Origin: Longimonas halophila
GTDB lineage: Bacteria > Bacteroidota > Rhodothermia > Rhodothermales > Salinibacteraceae
Reading direction: 5' to 3'
NCBI RefSeq assembly: GCF_002554705.1
Contig: NZ_PDEP01000006.1
Coordinates: 124,001-188,000 of the forward strand
DNA length: 64,000 nt
This document shows, piece after piece, positions 42,739 through 52,213 of this stretch (its first letter is position 1; every line of letters begins with the position of its first letter). The notes below the pieces were generated by a model. The model was not told where the DNA came from. It ran no database searches and saw only the letters and a list, made by a program, of their open reading frames with translations. A program made the position numbers and the translations under genes.

Positions 42739-44208
42739 CTACAGACGAAGCGGCCAAGCATCGCCAGGAACCAATTCGCTGTATTCTTGCTGAAGGCGAC
42801 GAGCGGCATCCTGCGATGAGAACTGCCCTACAATGACACGGTATCGCGTTGTTCCATCGCCGCCCTCACTGGGCAGTATGTCAACTGGAACGCCAGCTGA
42901 TTGCAGGGCAGTTGCAAATTGTGCGCGGATTGCTTCAGCTTCTTGCTCACTTGTGCGCGATGCCACAACCAGCGTCCACCCGCCCTCTTCAGGAGCAATG
43001 GGCGCTGTAGAAGGAGTATCGTTCGTTGTGGGAGCTTCTGCAGTGCTCGGCGTGTCGGTGTCGGCAGAGGGATCGCCTGCAGAATTGTCTGCGGATTCCT
43101 CAGCTGTCGGTTCGTCCGTAGCGTCTGTTGCTGACTCATCAGGGGCGGAGGGATCAGATGCTTCGCTGGACGGGTCTGAGGCCAAAGAAGGATCGGAATC
43201 TGACGGCGTGACTTCAGGAACATCTGCATCGCCAGAGAACGAGGTGCGCACGTTTTCGATAACTGAACGCGGACTGGGAACGGTGCCCTGTGCGCCAAGA
43301 ACAATCCAGCCTCCTATCAGGGCAGCCAGCACAACGAATACTCCGATTGTTGTACGGAGTCCAGATCGTTTCGTAGCCTGGTTATGCGCAGCATCCTGAG
43401 GAGGGACATCGGGAGACGGAACGGCCTCGCCATCTTCTTGTGAGCGATCTTCTGAGTCTGTGGGCACGTCCTCTGCATGCGACGATGTGAATGAGGAGGC
43501 AGGTGGCGCGGAGGCCGACGCGGCGTCTTCATCTGTCTCGGGATCGGGGTCATTCACATCCCCAAAAGCAACACTCGACAAGTCCCATTCGCGATCTCGA
43601 CTCCAAAAGTCGTCGTCCACATCGTCGTCTACGTCACCGTCAGGGTCGGTTTCTGCTGTGGTTTCTGCTGTATCAGGGGAAGTCGGTGCGTTCGCCTCTG
43701 AGGGCCACAGCGAGCCTGTGTCAGACGATGTTGATGATGCTGGGTCCGATGCAGGCAGTTCTTCGGTCGCGTCGTCGTCATCGGAAGAAAACGAAGAGGA
43801 GGCTGCATCTTCTGCCTTTTGCTCGGTTGCTGATGAGTCAGACGTCGGCATGGCAGACGCCCGATCGGCAGCAGACTCTTTGGAAGACGAGGGGGCCGGT
43901 GGGACCTCGGCAAGCGATGTTGACGTATCTGGGGCACGCTTTGGGGTGGGTACAGGCTCGTCTTCCAAGCCAGCGAAGTCCTCGTTCACCGCATCGACGA
44001 GATCATCGTCGGGGGCAAACTGAAGCGTGCCGTTGGCATCGGTCGTGAATGTACCCAGGGTAGGAATGCGGGCCCTTGAGCCTTGTCCAGCCCGCTGTCG
44101 GACTTGCTTGAGCAGGGCGTTGAGCATGGGTGCAACGTCCGACTCATCCAGCCCCAGGCGGTCAGCCAGTTGAGATAAAAGGCGATCAGACATAATGCGG
44201 CGAGGCAT
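42739..44208 (-). CDS. HU-like domain / transmembrane / SPOR domain protein
   Basis: This 489-residue protein has an N-terminal HU/CCDC81-like domain (about 6-80: LLSQLADRLGLDESDVAPMLNALLKQV, RIPTLGTFTTDANGTLQFAPDDD). A long Asp/Glu/Ser/Ala-rich linker follows, then one membrane helix (about 283-307, TTIGVFVVLAALIGGWIVLGAQG), a second acidic linker, and a SPOR domain (about 405-489, GWTLVVASRTSEQEAEAIRAQF; RYRVIVGQFSSQDAARRL). The topology puts the HU-like domain in the cytoplasm and SPOR in the periplasm, where SPOR binds denuded peptidoglycan at division sites. It starts immediately after the stop of the small HU-like gene, so the two are translationally coupled. A second Met at codon 6 is an equal start. 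Confidence 0.8.
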   Translation of the reverse strand: MPRRIMSDRLLSQLADRLGLDESDVAPMLNALLKQVRQRAGQGSRARIPTLGTFTTDANGTLQFAPDDDLVDAVNEDFAGLEDEPVPTPKRAPDTSTSLAEVPPAPSSSKESAADRASAMPTSDSSATEQKAEDAASSSFSSDDDDATEELPASDPASSTSSDTGSLWPSEANAPTSPDTAETTAETDPDGDVDDDVDDDFWSRDREWDLSSVAFGDVNDPDPETDEDAASASAPPASSFTSSHAEDVPTDSEDRSQEDGEAVPSPDVPPQDAAHNQATKRSGLRTTIGVFVVLAALIGGWIVLGAQGTVPSPRSVIENVRTSFSGDADVPEVTPSDSDPSLASDPSSEASDPSAPDESATDATDEPTAEESADNSAGDPSADTDTPSTAEAPTTNDTPSTAPIAPEEGGWTLVVASRTSEQEAEAIRAQFATALQSAGVPVDILPSEGGDGTTRYRVIVGQFSSQDAARRLQQEYSELVPGDAWPLRL

Positions 44209-44427
44209 TTATGAAGGAGAGGATGAGTCGTCGTGCGGAACGAAGGTAATTGTACGCTTTGGGGGCGACCACATAGCGTCGTCATCGTGACCTTGCACCG
44301 TGCTGGCGTCGTGCTCTACCTGAATTGTACCCAGGCCGGGTAGGTCTACGTCGTGGCCGTTGGCGAGCTCATCGCGCACTACAGCACAGAAAGCTTTAAG
44401 CACTTCTTTCGGAGACGGACGGGCCAT
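44209..44427 (-). CDS. Small HU/IHF-like DNA-binding domain protein
   Basis: This 72-residue protein has the N-terminal helical half and the first strand of an HU-type domain: SPKEVLKAFCAVVRDELANGHDVDLPGLGTIQVEHD, where DLPGLGTI corresponds to the turn of HU-family proteins, followed by a PPKRTITFVPHDD segment. It is shorter than a true HU (about 90) and lacks the long beta-arm, so it is more like the HU-CCDC81-type modules and may bind protein rather than DNA. It is encoded directly before the HU-SPOR gene, with the stop TAA touching the next ATG. Confidence 0.7.
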   Translation of the reverse strand: MARPSPKEVLKAFCAVVRDELANGHDVDLPGLGTIQVEHDASTVQGHDDDAMWSPPKRTITFVPHDDSSSPS

Positions 44428-44643
44428 ATTGTGGGGGGCTTAGGGTATGATGAACACGAGGCACTGTAGCTTACCACATTTGACGACCATCTTCAATGCA
44501 ATCTCACTGTTTATGGGGATACAGTGCGAATCAGCATGAAGTCAGCAGCCTGGGCATCCGCTGCACTGAGCAGTTATCGCGATCACAAAGCGACAACGGG
44601 TACTGTCGCAATCAAGAGGGCTACACGGTTCTACAAGGCAGGG

Positions 44644-46314
44644 TTACCACAGGAGGCGCAGCCCTCCGCCTACGCGGGCCACTGGCTGCGGATAGCCGGG
44701 CCACTCAGTCGCGTCGTTCGATCCAATATCTTGTACGTACGCCGTAATTTCAATGTTGGGTGTGATCTGCACATCCCCCGAAACGCCAACTGCGACAAAC
44801 CCGGGCGCGGTCGCCGTGCCCGCAGATGAAAGATCGCGAGCGCTCTGGCCACGCAGGTGCAGTTGCAAACGGGCCTGTCGTTCGGAAAACTGGTAGCCCA
44901 TGGTAGCTTCGCCCGTGGTTCGGGCCACGAGCGGAAGGCCGTCGCCTTCGGCTACGCTACCGCCGGTATACTGCAGCGACACCGTGCCAAACCAAGGGGT
45001 AAGGGCTTGTAAGGTGGCATCAGCACCAAGCATCCACGTTGTGGCTTCCAGATACTGAAGGGTGAACAGACTGGTATTGTCCTGCGCAAAGAAGCGGCGG
45101 GTCGGGCTGTGTGTAACACCGGCATGCGCATCAATCTGTGCGGTTCCTGCACTCCATTGTACGCCTGCAGTGGCATCGAGCGTGTGAGCTGTACCTCCCA
45201 GGTCAGGAATCCCGCTCAGGTACGGATTGGTTTCGGCAAGATCAATGGGCGTGTGCAGCGCAAGGGACGGACGCTGCTCGGCGTAGAGCATCCATCGCGT
45301 GTCGGGACGCCACTCGACAAGGGCATACGGGGCGCCGTAAGTGTGGCCGCTCGGCGTGCCCGGACGCGCCAGGTTGGTTGTCATGCTTATGATGCTGGCG
45401 CCGCCTTCAACCTGTAAGTCGGGGCGGTCTACGAGGCGAACGATGCCATGGAGCGTACCCGAGCGGCTGTCGCCCGAGAATGCGGCATTGCCCAGGTGTC
45501 CGGCTAACTCGGCAGCGCCCTCGATGCGTAGATCGATAGCCGAGAGTCCGACAGTAGCCTCCAGGTTGCTGTGAAAGCGTTGCGTGGAGAAGCTAAACGC
45601 TCTGGTTTCCAGATCATGCCCCTCGTATCCCACGGTCCACGTAAGCGGCAGCCCGTCGTACACCCGAAGTGTGTGCTCGGTGCCAATGCGAGCCACGGTG
45701 CGTTCAGGAGCGTCCTGTAAGCCATACAGATCGTACTGGCGGTATGCACCGTCGACGTTGGATACCAGGCGCCACGATGTGCCTCGATATGACAGGTCGA
45801 GCGTACCCGAGCCGGTTTCAAAAGCGGTACGTACGTCGCGCTGGTCAAAAGGCTGAGCGCCGTTCATCCCTTCGTAGTCGCCATGCAGGCGCAGGTCCGT
45901 ACGCGCAGAGATGGGCAGCTGCACATCGGCAGCCGCGCGGCGTTCGGTAAAGCGTCCACCAGCCACTTCGAGCGAGCCGTTCATTCCGTTAAGAAGGGGA
46001 GCCAGCGGCGAGCGGTCTTCGTAGTTGGCCTCGGGCGGGTCCAGATTAAGGGGCGGCAGAGCGTCGATGCGAAAGCCAATGGGAGAAGCGGCAGGCAGTC
46101 CTTCAAGTGGCAGTGCTTGTACGCGAGTGCGCGGCTGGAGCTCTTGTAGGGTGGGCCGTTCCAGCGAAGGAAACACCACACGGTATTCGCCACGAATCTC
46201 GATTTCGCGGGGCGTAATCTCGGGAAGCGTGGGGTCTGACCCGGGGTCTTGGGCCTGAGTCAGGCCAGGCATAGCAAGGAGAAGCGCCAACGAAAGCACA
46301 GCAAAACGCATCAT
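44644..46314 (-). CDS. Outer-membrane beta-barrel protein of unknown function
   Basis: This 556-residue protein has a signal peptide ending LTQAQ and a Pro/Glu-rich N-terminal stretch (about 25-110). The remainder shows many alternating amphipathic strands (GSLEVAGGRFTERRAAADVQL, TLDLSYRGTSWRLVSNVDGAYRQ, VSLQYTGG, ATMGYQFSERQARLQLHLRG) and ends VARVGGGLRLLW, as outer-membrane barrels do. No TonB box, plug domain or other known signature was recognised. It lies between the TPR gene and the HU genes in one operon with ExbB/ExbD, so it may be part of an energised trans-envelope complex; that is inference. Confidence 0.75.
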   Translation of the reverse strand: MMRFAVLSLALLLAMPGLTQAQDPGSDPTLPEITPREIEIRGEYRVVFPSLERPTLQELQPRTRVQALPLEGLPAASPIGFRIDALPPLNLDPPEANYEDRSPLAPLLNGMNGSLEVAGGRFTERRAAADVQLPISARTDLRLHGDYEGMNGAQPFDQRDVRTAFETGSGTLDLSYRGTSWRLVSNVDGAYRQYDLYGLQDAPERTVARIGTEHTLRVYDGLPLTWTVGYEGHDLETRAFSFSTQRFHSNLEATVGLSAIDLRIEGAAELAGHLGNAAFSGDSRSGTLHGIVRLVDRPDLQVEGGASIISMTTNLARPGTPSGHTYGAPYALVEWRPDTRWMLYAEQRPSLALHTPIDLAETNPYLSGIPDLGGTAHTLDATAGVQWSAGTAQIDAHAGVTHSPTRRFFAQDNTSLFTLQYLEATTWMLGADATLQALTPWFGTVSLQYTGGSVAEGDGLPLVARTTGEATMGYQFSERQARLQLHLRGQSARDLSSAGTATAPGFVAVGVSGDVQITPNIEITAYVQDIGSNDATEWPGYPQPVARVGGGLRLLW

Positions 46315-46393
46315 AGGAAGTAAACAGGGTTCGCAAAGTCAGGGAGTAGCAACGAGAGGCAGCGGCATGCATCACCGGCCTGCGTTTTACAGC

Positions 46394-49366
46394 TTACAGC
46401 GCGTCGCGAGCCGCGCGGGCTTCTTCGGCAAAAGGCGTATCGCCATACCGATTAATGACGCGGTCGTACAGACGCTGCGCTTCACCGTTTTGGTCGAGCT
46501 GCTCGTAGGCGCGTGCTTGTTCGAGATAGCTGCGCGCAATCCAGCTTGGATAGCCCGAGAAGAGGGCCGGGATACGCTCCAGTTCGGTGATGGCCTGGTT
46601 CGGGTTACCGCTCTGGCGCAGCAGGCGCCCCAGCCGAAAGCGCGCCTCGGCCTCGGTTTCATCGTCGGCCCCGGACTCGACCACCTGGCGATAGAGGCGT
46701 TGGGCCTCGTCGAGCGCGCCGTCCTCTTCGGCGATGCGGGCCAGACCCAGGCGGGCAGAAGCGGTAAGGCGCTCGCTGTCCTGCGTACGCACAATCTGGC
46801 GCAGTAGCTGCTCGGCGTCGTCGGCGCGACCCTGCTGAAGGAGCGCCATGGCCTCGCCGTAGCGGGCGCGGGCCACCACGTCGGTGGGGGCTTCGGGGTG
46901 GTCGCCAGCACGCATGAAGGCGTTAAGCGCTTCACTGTACCGTTCGTTCTGCTCGTACAGCTCGCCCAGTCGGAGCGCGGCCTCGGGTACGCGCGGGTGG
47001 TCGGGATACGAATCGATCAACTGCCCAAAGAAGGTCTGCGCTTCCTGTCGCTGCTGCTGATCGGCATAGCCGCGTCCGAGCAGAAAGTATGCTTCGGGGA
47101 GATACGCATCGGTTTCGGCGATTCGAACGAACTGTCGTAGCTGTTGCATGGCGGCTTCGGTGTCGCCGCTCTGGTACGTGGCTTCGGCAATGCGGAAGCG
47201 CAGCGCATCGCTCCGCTCCGGGTCCTCAATGCGGTTTGCAATGTCGTCAATGAGCGCCTGGGCACCGTCGGGGTTGTCTTGCACCACAAATGCGTATTGG
47301 ATGCTGGATGCCGCATCCGCAAATACGCTGCTGTTGGGGTAGTCTTCGAGCACCGTCTGGTAGGCATCGACGGCAGCCTCTAAGTCGCCCATGTTGAAGT
47401 AGGCGTCTCCGATGCCATACTGCGTGCGGGGGACGCGCGGATGGTCGGGGTAGGTGTCGAGAAGCTGCTCGTAGGAGGCGCGGGCCGCAGCGTAGTCCTG
47501 CGCCTGAAAGTAGACCCCACCGCGCCGGTAGAGGGCTTCGGGATGCCATCGGCTTTCAGGAAAGGTGTCGACCAGCGTATCGAACGACTGAATCGCCTCC
47601 TCAAAGCGGTCCTGCAGCGCGTAGGTTTCGCCCATCTGAAAGAGCGCGTAGTCGCGTCCGGTATCGCGAACGGCGTCGTAGGCGCTGAGGGCATCGTCGT
47701 AGCGGCCCTGGGCAAAGTAGCTGTCGCCCAGGCGGAGCTGCGCATCGGCGCGGTAGGGGATGCGAGTGTCGGTATCGTAGGTATTCAGGAAGCGCTCAAA
47801 GGCGGTAGCGGCGTTAGCAAACTGCTCTTGCTTAAAGTACGACCACGCGACGGTGTAGCGCGCGGCAGGCGCCGAGGGACCGCTGGGCGCGGCTTCAATG
47901 TAGCGCTGCAGACGGGCCCGTGCCGAAGAATAGTTTTCGCCCTGAAACAGACTTTCGCCGGCCCAGAAAAGCGCCTCGTTGCGCTGGTCGAGACGACCAG
48001 ATTCATGCACCCGTATAAACGCATCGGCAGCCTCTTGGTACTGGCGGCTTTCGTAGAGCGACCAGGCCTGCTGAAACTCGATGGCGTCGCGGATGGAATC
48101 GGGGGCTGCGCCAAGCGCGCTGGCTTCGTCGAATGCCTCCAGAGCGCGGTCCATGTCGTTGCGTTGCAGCGCCACATTACCGAGCACGAGGTGCGCCTGT
48201 CCGGCCTGCTCCGACTCGGCATACGAACTCAGCAAGCGCTCCATCGTCTGCCCGGCATCGTTGTAGGCACCGCGCTGGTAGTACAGACGTCCAACCTCAA
48301 AGAGGGCCTCATCGGCTCGATTGGCTGAGGGGGCGCGGTCCACGTATGCCGCATAAGCCTCGCGAGCCGCATCGAGCTGGTCGGCCTGTTGGTAGTTGCG
48401 CGCCGCCTCAAACTGAGCGGTGCGCGCTAACGCATGATTGCCGCGGGCTGCGTGTGCAAAGTACTCTGCTGCCTGTGTGTGATTGCTCTGGTGATACGCG
48501 GTCCACCCCAGGCCATAGGCCAGCACGGGCGAGGTCTCGCCGCTTTGCCGGGCCTGCGAGAACGCCCGATTAGCCTGCGTCCACTGCTCGGTCTCCAGAT
48601 AAGCAAATCCGAGCAGCGTGTAGGCCCGCCCCGACAGATCAGGCGCCCCTGCAAGCACCGCCGCAGCCTGTTCGGGCTGATCCAGGGCCATGTGCGCCTG
48701 GGCAAGCGGCTCGCGAGCATCATGGGCGTAGGGTGACGACGGATATTGCTCGACCACGCGCCGCAGCGCCCGCACCGCGTTCTCGTGCTGATCGCGCGCA
48801 AGGTACAGGCGTCCGGCCTGATACGCCGCCTCGGGCGCCTCATCGCGGTCGGGATGCGACCGCACAATGTCGATGTAGTCGCTTAGCGCACTGCTGGTCT
48901 CGCCAGCGCGATGCGCCTCTTGCGCCAGCAGCATGGTGGCAGGCACCGACACATCGGGATCGCTGTGGTCGCGCAGACGCGTCAGGTAGGTGCGGGCGCT
49001 GGCGCGGTCGCCACGGGCCAGTGCGTCTTCACTAATCGAGAGCAGCAGCGTGCTGGACTCGGGGTGCCCGGGGTACTCCCGCTGCAGTACGCTGGTGAGC
49101 CGGATGGCCTCGTCGGTCCGGTCGAGCGCCTGCATAGCGCGGATCTCCAGGTAGAGGGCTTCGGGAGCGGCGCTGTGGCGTGGATGGGCATGCCGAAAGT
49201 CGGAGAGGTCGTGTGCAGCAGTGGCATACAGCCCGCGATCAAAGAGCTGCTGTCCGCGCTCAAAGGACGACACCGAGGACGACAGCGACTGGGCGTTGCT
49301 CTGAGGCGCTCCTGCACCAAGCAGCGCCACCAGGCATCCCACACACACGAAACGAAACCAACGCAT
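46394..49366 (-). CDS. Large periplasmic TPR protein
   Basis: The 990-residue protein has a signal peptide (about 1-26, VALLGAGAPQSNAQ) and is built almost entirely of tetratricopeptide repeats, with the recurring pattern of paired helices: for example LFDRGLYATAAHDLSDF, ALFEVGRLYYQRGAYNDAGQTMERLL, AQLRLGDSYFAQGRYDDALSAYD and ALYRRGGVYFQAQDYAAARASYEQLL. Around 25 repeats are likely. There is no membrane segment after the signal. Large TPR proteins in the periplasm of Bacteroidota serve as scaffolds, for example PorW/SprE or CpoB-like proteins. It is the first gene of the minus-strand group with the barrel protein, HU proteins and ExbB/ExbD, so a scaffold linking them is a reasonable guess. 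Confidence 0.85.
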   Translation of the reverse strand: MRWFRFVCVGCLVALLGAGAPQSNAQSLSSSVSSFERGQQLFDRGLYATAAHDLSDFRHAHPRHSAAPEALYLEIRAMQALDRTDEAIRLTSVLQREYPGHPESSTLLLSISEDALARGDRASARTYLTRLRDHSDPDVSVPATMLLAQEAHRAGETSSALSDYIDIVRSHPDRDEAPEAAYQAGRLYLARDQHENAVRALRRVVEQYPSSPYAHDAREPLAQAHMALDQPEQAAAVLAGAPDLSGRAYTLLGFAYLETEQWTQANRAFSQARQSGETSPVLAYGLGWTAYHQSNHTQAAEYFAHAARGNHALARTAQFEAARNYQQADQLDAAREAYAAYVDRAPSANRADEALFEVGRLYYQRGAYNDAGQTMERLLSSYAESEQAGQAHLVLGNVALQRNDMDRALEAFDEASALGAAPDSIRDAIEFQQAWSLYESRQYQEAADAFIRVHESGRLDQRNEALFWAGESLFQGENYSSARARLQRYIEAAPSGPSAPAARYTVAWSYFKQEQFANAATAFERFLNTYDTDTRIPYRADAQLRLGDSYFAQGRYDDALSAYDAVRDTGRDYALFQMGETYALQDRFEEAIQSFDTLVDTFPESRWHPEALYRRGGVYFQAQDYAAARASYEQLLDTYPDHPRVPRTQYGIGDAYFNMGDLEAAVDAYQTVLEDYPNSSVFADAASSIQYAFVVQDNPDGAQALIDDIANRIEDPERSDALRFRIAEATYQSGDTEAAMQQLRQFVRIAETDAYLPEAYFLLGRGYADQQQRQEAQTFFGQLIDSYPDHPRVPEAALRLGELYEQNERYSEALNAFMRAGDHPEAPTDVVARARYGEAMALLQQGRADDAEQLLRQIVRTQDSERLTASARLGLARIAEEDGALDEAQRLYRQVVESGADDETEAEARFRLGRLLRQSGNPNQAITELERIPALFSGYPSWIARSYLEQARAYEQLDQNGEAQRLYDRVINRYGDTPFAEEARAARDAL

Positions 49367-49570
49367 AGACAGAGATTGATGAGGAATCTAACAACGAGCA
49401 CTCGAAAAAAACGGCAGGCTCAGCCGAGCATGAATCCTACATGCGAACCTACACCTGAACCTACGCATGCAGCGCGTAGAGTTGCGAATGCTACCGGCAT
49501 TTCCTACCCTACACACTCCAACCTACAATGCATAACGCAGACACACCACATCGGTCTCCGAAAAACTGCT

Positions 49571-49939
49571 ATGGATACGCCGCCGAACGCTCCCGACAAC
49601 GAGTCTGGTAACGAGCCATCAAGCCCGTCGCCCAACCCGCCGTCGGGTCGCCCGTCGAACGGGCCCGCGCCCGACTCGCCATTCGACACCTCGCCGTCCG
49701 AGGGATTCGAGGGGCCGTTTCCACCTACAGGAGGGCAGATGGGGGGGGCAGCAGGGCCATCGGCGGGAGGCGATCCGTTTGGCGCGCCGCCTATGTCGGT
49801 GGGTGATGACTGGAGCACGGTTACGATTCCGGCCTCCATTGCAGTAGATATGGCACGCGACTGGGTGCGTGAGCGCCAGACGGCTACGCTGCTCGGCGCC
49901 TTTGCAGCCGGTGTGTTTGTGGGCGTGCTGTCGCGATAG
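49571..49939 (+). CDS. Small Pro/Gly-rich protein with C-terminal membrane segment
   Basis: This 122-residue hypothetical protein has a Pro/Ser/Gly/Asn-rich N-terminal two-thirds (about 1-75), then DDWSTVTIPASIAVDMARDWVRERQ and a C-terminal hydrophobic segment (TATLLGAFAAGVFVGVLSR). It looks like a tail-anchored or DUF883-like protein. No function can be assigned. It diverges from the TPR gene and precedes the PfkB kinase. Confidence 0.55.
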   Translation: MDTPPNAPDNESGNEPSSPSPNPPSGRPSNGPAPDSPFDTSPSEGFEGPFPPTGGQMGGAAGPSAGGDPFGAPPMSVGDDWSTVTIPASIAVDMARDWVRERQTATLLGAFAAGVFVGVLSR

Positions 49940-50059
49940 CACCCGTGCTCTGTACATGGATCGTTCCTTTGCGTAGAATTCGAACAGCGGGCTCAACGAT
50001 TGTTGGGCCCGCTGGGTACGTTGGTCTGTTCGTCGCTGATCATTTTTACTTGCCGATCT

Positions 50060-50992
50060 GTGAGTATACTTGCTGTAGGAACCGTTGCGTTCGACTCCAT
50101 CGAAACGCCGTTTGGCACCGCGCCCCGCGTCCTGGGCGGCAGTGCCTCATATCTCACCCTTGCTGCCCGCTACTTCTGCCCCGACGTACGCCTGGTGGGC
50201 GTGGTGGGACGCGACTTTCCTGACGATTATGTGCAGCGCTTTCGCGATAGCGGAATCGACCTGCGCGGGCTGGAGACGGACGAGAGCGGCGATACCTTCC
50301 ACTGGAAGGGCCGCTACCACTACGACCTCAACGAACGCGACACGCTCGACACGCAGCTCAACGTGCTCGTCGACTTTGAGCCGACGCTGCCCGAGGACTA
50401 CCGCTCCAGCCAGATCGTGTGCCTGGGCAACCTCGATCCTGCCGTGCAGCGCCACGTCCTCGACCAGGTCGACGACCCGGAGTACGTGCTCTGCGATACG
50501 ATGAACTACTGGATCGAGCACACCCCTGACAGCCTCCGCGAAACGCTACAGCGCGTGGATTGCCTCGTTATCAACGACTCGGAGGCACGCGAGCTGGCCA
50601 ATGAGCCGAATCTGGTGCAGGCCGCCGACATCATCCGCGACATGGGGCCGGAGACGCTTATCATCAAAAAGGGCGAGCACGGGGCGCTTCTCTTTAACGG
50701 CGACACGGTGTTCAGCGCCCCCGCCTATCCGCTGGAGGCGATCGAAGACCCCACAGGGGCGGGCGATACGTTTGCGGGCGGACTCGCCGGGCATCTGGCG
50801 CAAGTCGGACGCTACGGGGCCGATGATCTGCGCCGGGGTATCATCTACGGCAGTGCCATGGCCTCATTTGTAGTGGAGCGCTTTGGGCCGGAGCGGCTGT
50901 ATCACTTGAACCGCGAGCTTATTGTGGAGCGGGCCCGTGCCTTCCGCGAGCTGGCGGCCATTCCCAAGCTGGCACCGCTTCAGGCCGCGTAA
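50060..50992 (+). CDS. PfkB-family sugar kinase
   Basis: The 310-residue protein starts at GTG (VSILAVGTVAFDSIETPFG); the frame upstream is open but lacks a fitting start. The ribokinase/PfkB signatures are present: APRVLGGSASYLTLAARYF near the N-terminus with the GG motif, and near the C-terminus DPTGAGDTFAGG with the catalytic Asp 236. Family members phosphorylate sugars, nucleosides or vitamins. NDSEARELANE, the substrate-facing motif that varies in the family, does not tell the substrate. A terminator-like hairpin follows. Confidence 0.88.
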   Translation: MSILAVGTVAFDSIETPFGTAPRVLGGSASYLTLAARYFCPDVRLVGVVGRDFPDDYVQRFRDSGIDLRGLETDESGDTFHWKGRYHYDLNERDTLDTQLNVLVDFEPTLPEDYRSSQIVCLGNLDPAVQRHVLDQVDDPEYVLCDTMNYWIEHTPDSLRETLQRVDCLVINDSEARELANEPNLVQAADIIRDMGPETLIIKKGEHGALLFNGDTVFSAPAYPLEAIEDPTGAGDTFAGGLAGHLAQVGRYGADDLRRGIIYGSAMASFVVERFGPERLYHLNRELIVERARAFRELAAIPKLAPLQAA

Positions 50993-50998
50993 AATGGT

Positions 50999-51037
50999 AC
51001 AGGGGGAGGCGAAGGGCGCTGCATCCCCCTGTATTTA
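50999..51037 (+). terminator. Terminator-like hairpin after the PfkB gene
   Basis: A 9-bp stem (ACAGGGGGA / TCCCCCTGT) with a 16-base loop is followed by ATTTAT. It lies 6 bases after the kinase stop and separates it from folB. Confidence 0.55.
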
Positions 51038-51076
51038 TCTGCAATACCATCTCTTTTGGATACACCGCAGCACGCT

Positions 51077-51439
51077 ATGCATGGAACCGTTCGGCTTATC
51101 AACGCGGTCTTCTACGGTCACCACGGCGTGATGGAGGAGGAAAACCACCTGGGCGGACGCTACGAAGTTGACGTAGAGGCCGACCTGGATCTGGCTGATG
51201 CCGTTGCCTCCGACGACCTGCACGACACCATCAACTACGAGGCAATCTACGACATTGTGAAGGCCCAGGTCACCGAGCACGAGTACGCGCTCATTGAGCG
51301 GCTGGCCGGGCTGATCGTGCAGGAGGTAGCTGCGGCCTACCCCGCGCTCGATGCGGTTGAGGTAACCGTGCGCAAGATCGGTCCGCCCGTAGGCGGTCTC
51401 GCCGACCGTTCAGAAGTCACGCTGCGCCACGAGCCGTAG
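51077..51439 (+). CDS. folB: Dihydroneopterin aldolase
   Basis: FolB splits dihydroneopterin to 6-hydroxymethyl-dihydropterin in folate synthesis. The 120-residue protein has the FolB pattern: INAVFYGHHGVMEEENHLGGRYEVDVEADLDL at the start, INYEAIYDIVKAQVTEHEYALIERLAGLIVQ in the middle, with the catalytic Glu and conserved Lys (VTVRKIGPPV) near the end. The start MHGTVRL was preferred to an upstream TTG. It does not overlap other folate genes; the nearest folate-linked gene is the 5-formyl-THF cyclo-ligase at 1.4 kb. Confidence 0.92.
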   Translation: MHGTVRLINAVFYGHHGVMEEENHLGGRYEVDVEADLDLADAVASDDLHDTINYEAIYDIVKAQVTEHEYALIERLAGLIVQEVAAAYPALDAVEVTVRKIGPPVGGLADRSEVTLRHEP

Positions 51440-51463
51440 TCTGCCGCGTGAGCCAGTGGGAGG

Positions 51464-52213
51464 CTATGTCGCGTACATCTTCAGGAAGCGATGCAAGAGG
51501 TCATCGACCTCGGGGGTTTCAGTCAGGTTGTTGAGGACCGCCTGGAAGTCCTTGTCGCTGGGCAGGTCATCGCGGTAGTAATCGCGGTACTCGATGAGGC
51601 GCTCGCGCTCACGCTCTGCATCCAACTCGCTGTGAAACTGCGTGCCGTAGCAGGGCCAGTCGCGCATCCGAAAGGCCTGGTTGGGCTGCTCGTTGTGTGC
51701 CAGCTCGATGGCACCATCTGGTAGCTTGGTCACGCGGTCATGGTGGCCCATGTTGGCTTTGAACGTCTCGGGAAGGGTGCCAAACAGGGGATCGCTTGCA
51801 CCTGATTCGGTGAGAGACACGCTGCGGCAGCCCAGTTCGGAGCGTTCCGAGTCGTGAACCACGCGTCCACCAAAGGCACGCGCCATGACCTGGTGGCCCC
51901 AGCACGAGCCAAACAGCGGACGCTGCGTATCGGCAATGTGGCGCACGAAGTCGAGCAGGCCCGGCATCCACGGAAAGTCGTCGTAGGCCGAGTATTCGCC
52001 AGCGCCTCCAATAAACACGGCATCCACCCTGTCGAGCAAACGGGGCGGGAGCGGGTCACGCAGTACGCTCAGCGCCGCAAGCTGATCGGAGCGCAGGCGG
52101 GCGCGCTCCAGAAAGCAGAGGCGCTCCTGGCGCTCCATCTGGGCCGAGGTACGTGCCTGCAGCAGCAGGACCTTGACCGAGTCAAGGGGCGATGACGAGG
52201 GCGAGTCGTTCAT
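51464..52213 (-). CDS. Class I glutamine amidotransferase-like protein
   Basis: This 249-residue protein is a GATase1-type (GMP synthase-like) amidotransferase. The nucleophile Cys 104 is in FGSCWGHQ, and the His-Glu pair is His 194 and Glu 196 in TQFHSEL. The N-terminal VDAVFIGGAGEYSAYDD and the AFGGRVVHD segment are usual. Such stand-alone enzymes may hydrolyse gamma-glutamyl compounds or other amides. It is the last gene of the lnt-maf-amidotransferase group: its ATG overlaps the maf stop by four bases (ATGA), indicating translational coupling. The substrate is unknown. Confidence 0.85.
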   Translation of the reverse strand: MNDSPSSSPLDSVKVLLLQARTSAQMERQERLCFLERARLRSDQLAALSVLRDPLPPRLLDRVDAVFIGGAGEYSAYDDFPWMPGLLDFVRHIADTQRPLFGSCWGHQVMARAFGGRVVHDSERSELGCRSVSLTESGASDPLFGTLPETFKANMGHHDRVTKLPDGAIELAHNEQPNQAFRMRDWPCYGTQFHSELDAERERERLIEYRDYYRDDLPSDKDFQAVLNNLTETPEVDDLLHRFLKMYAT

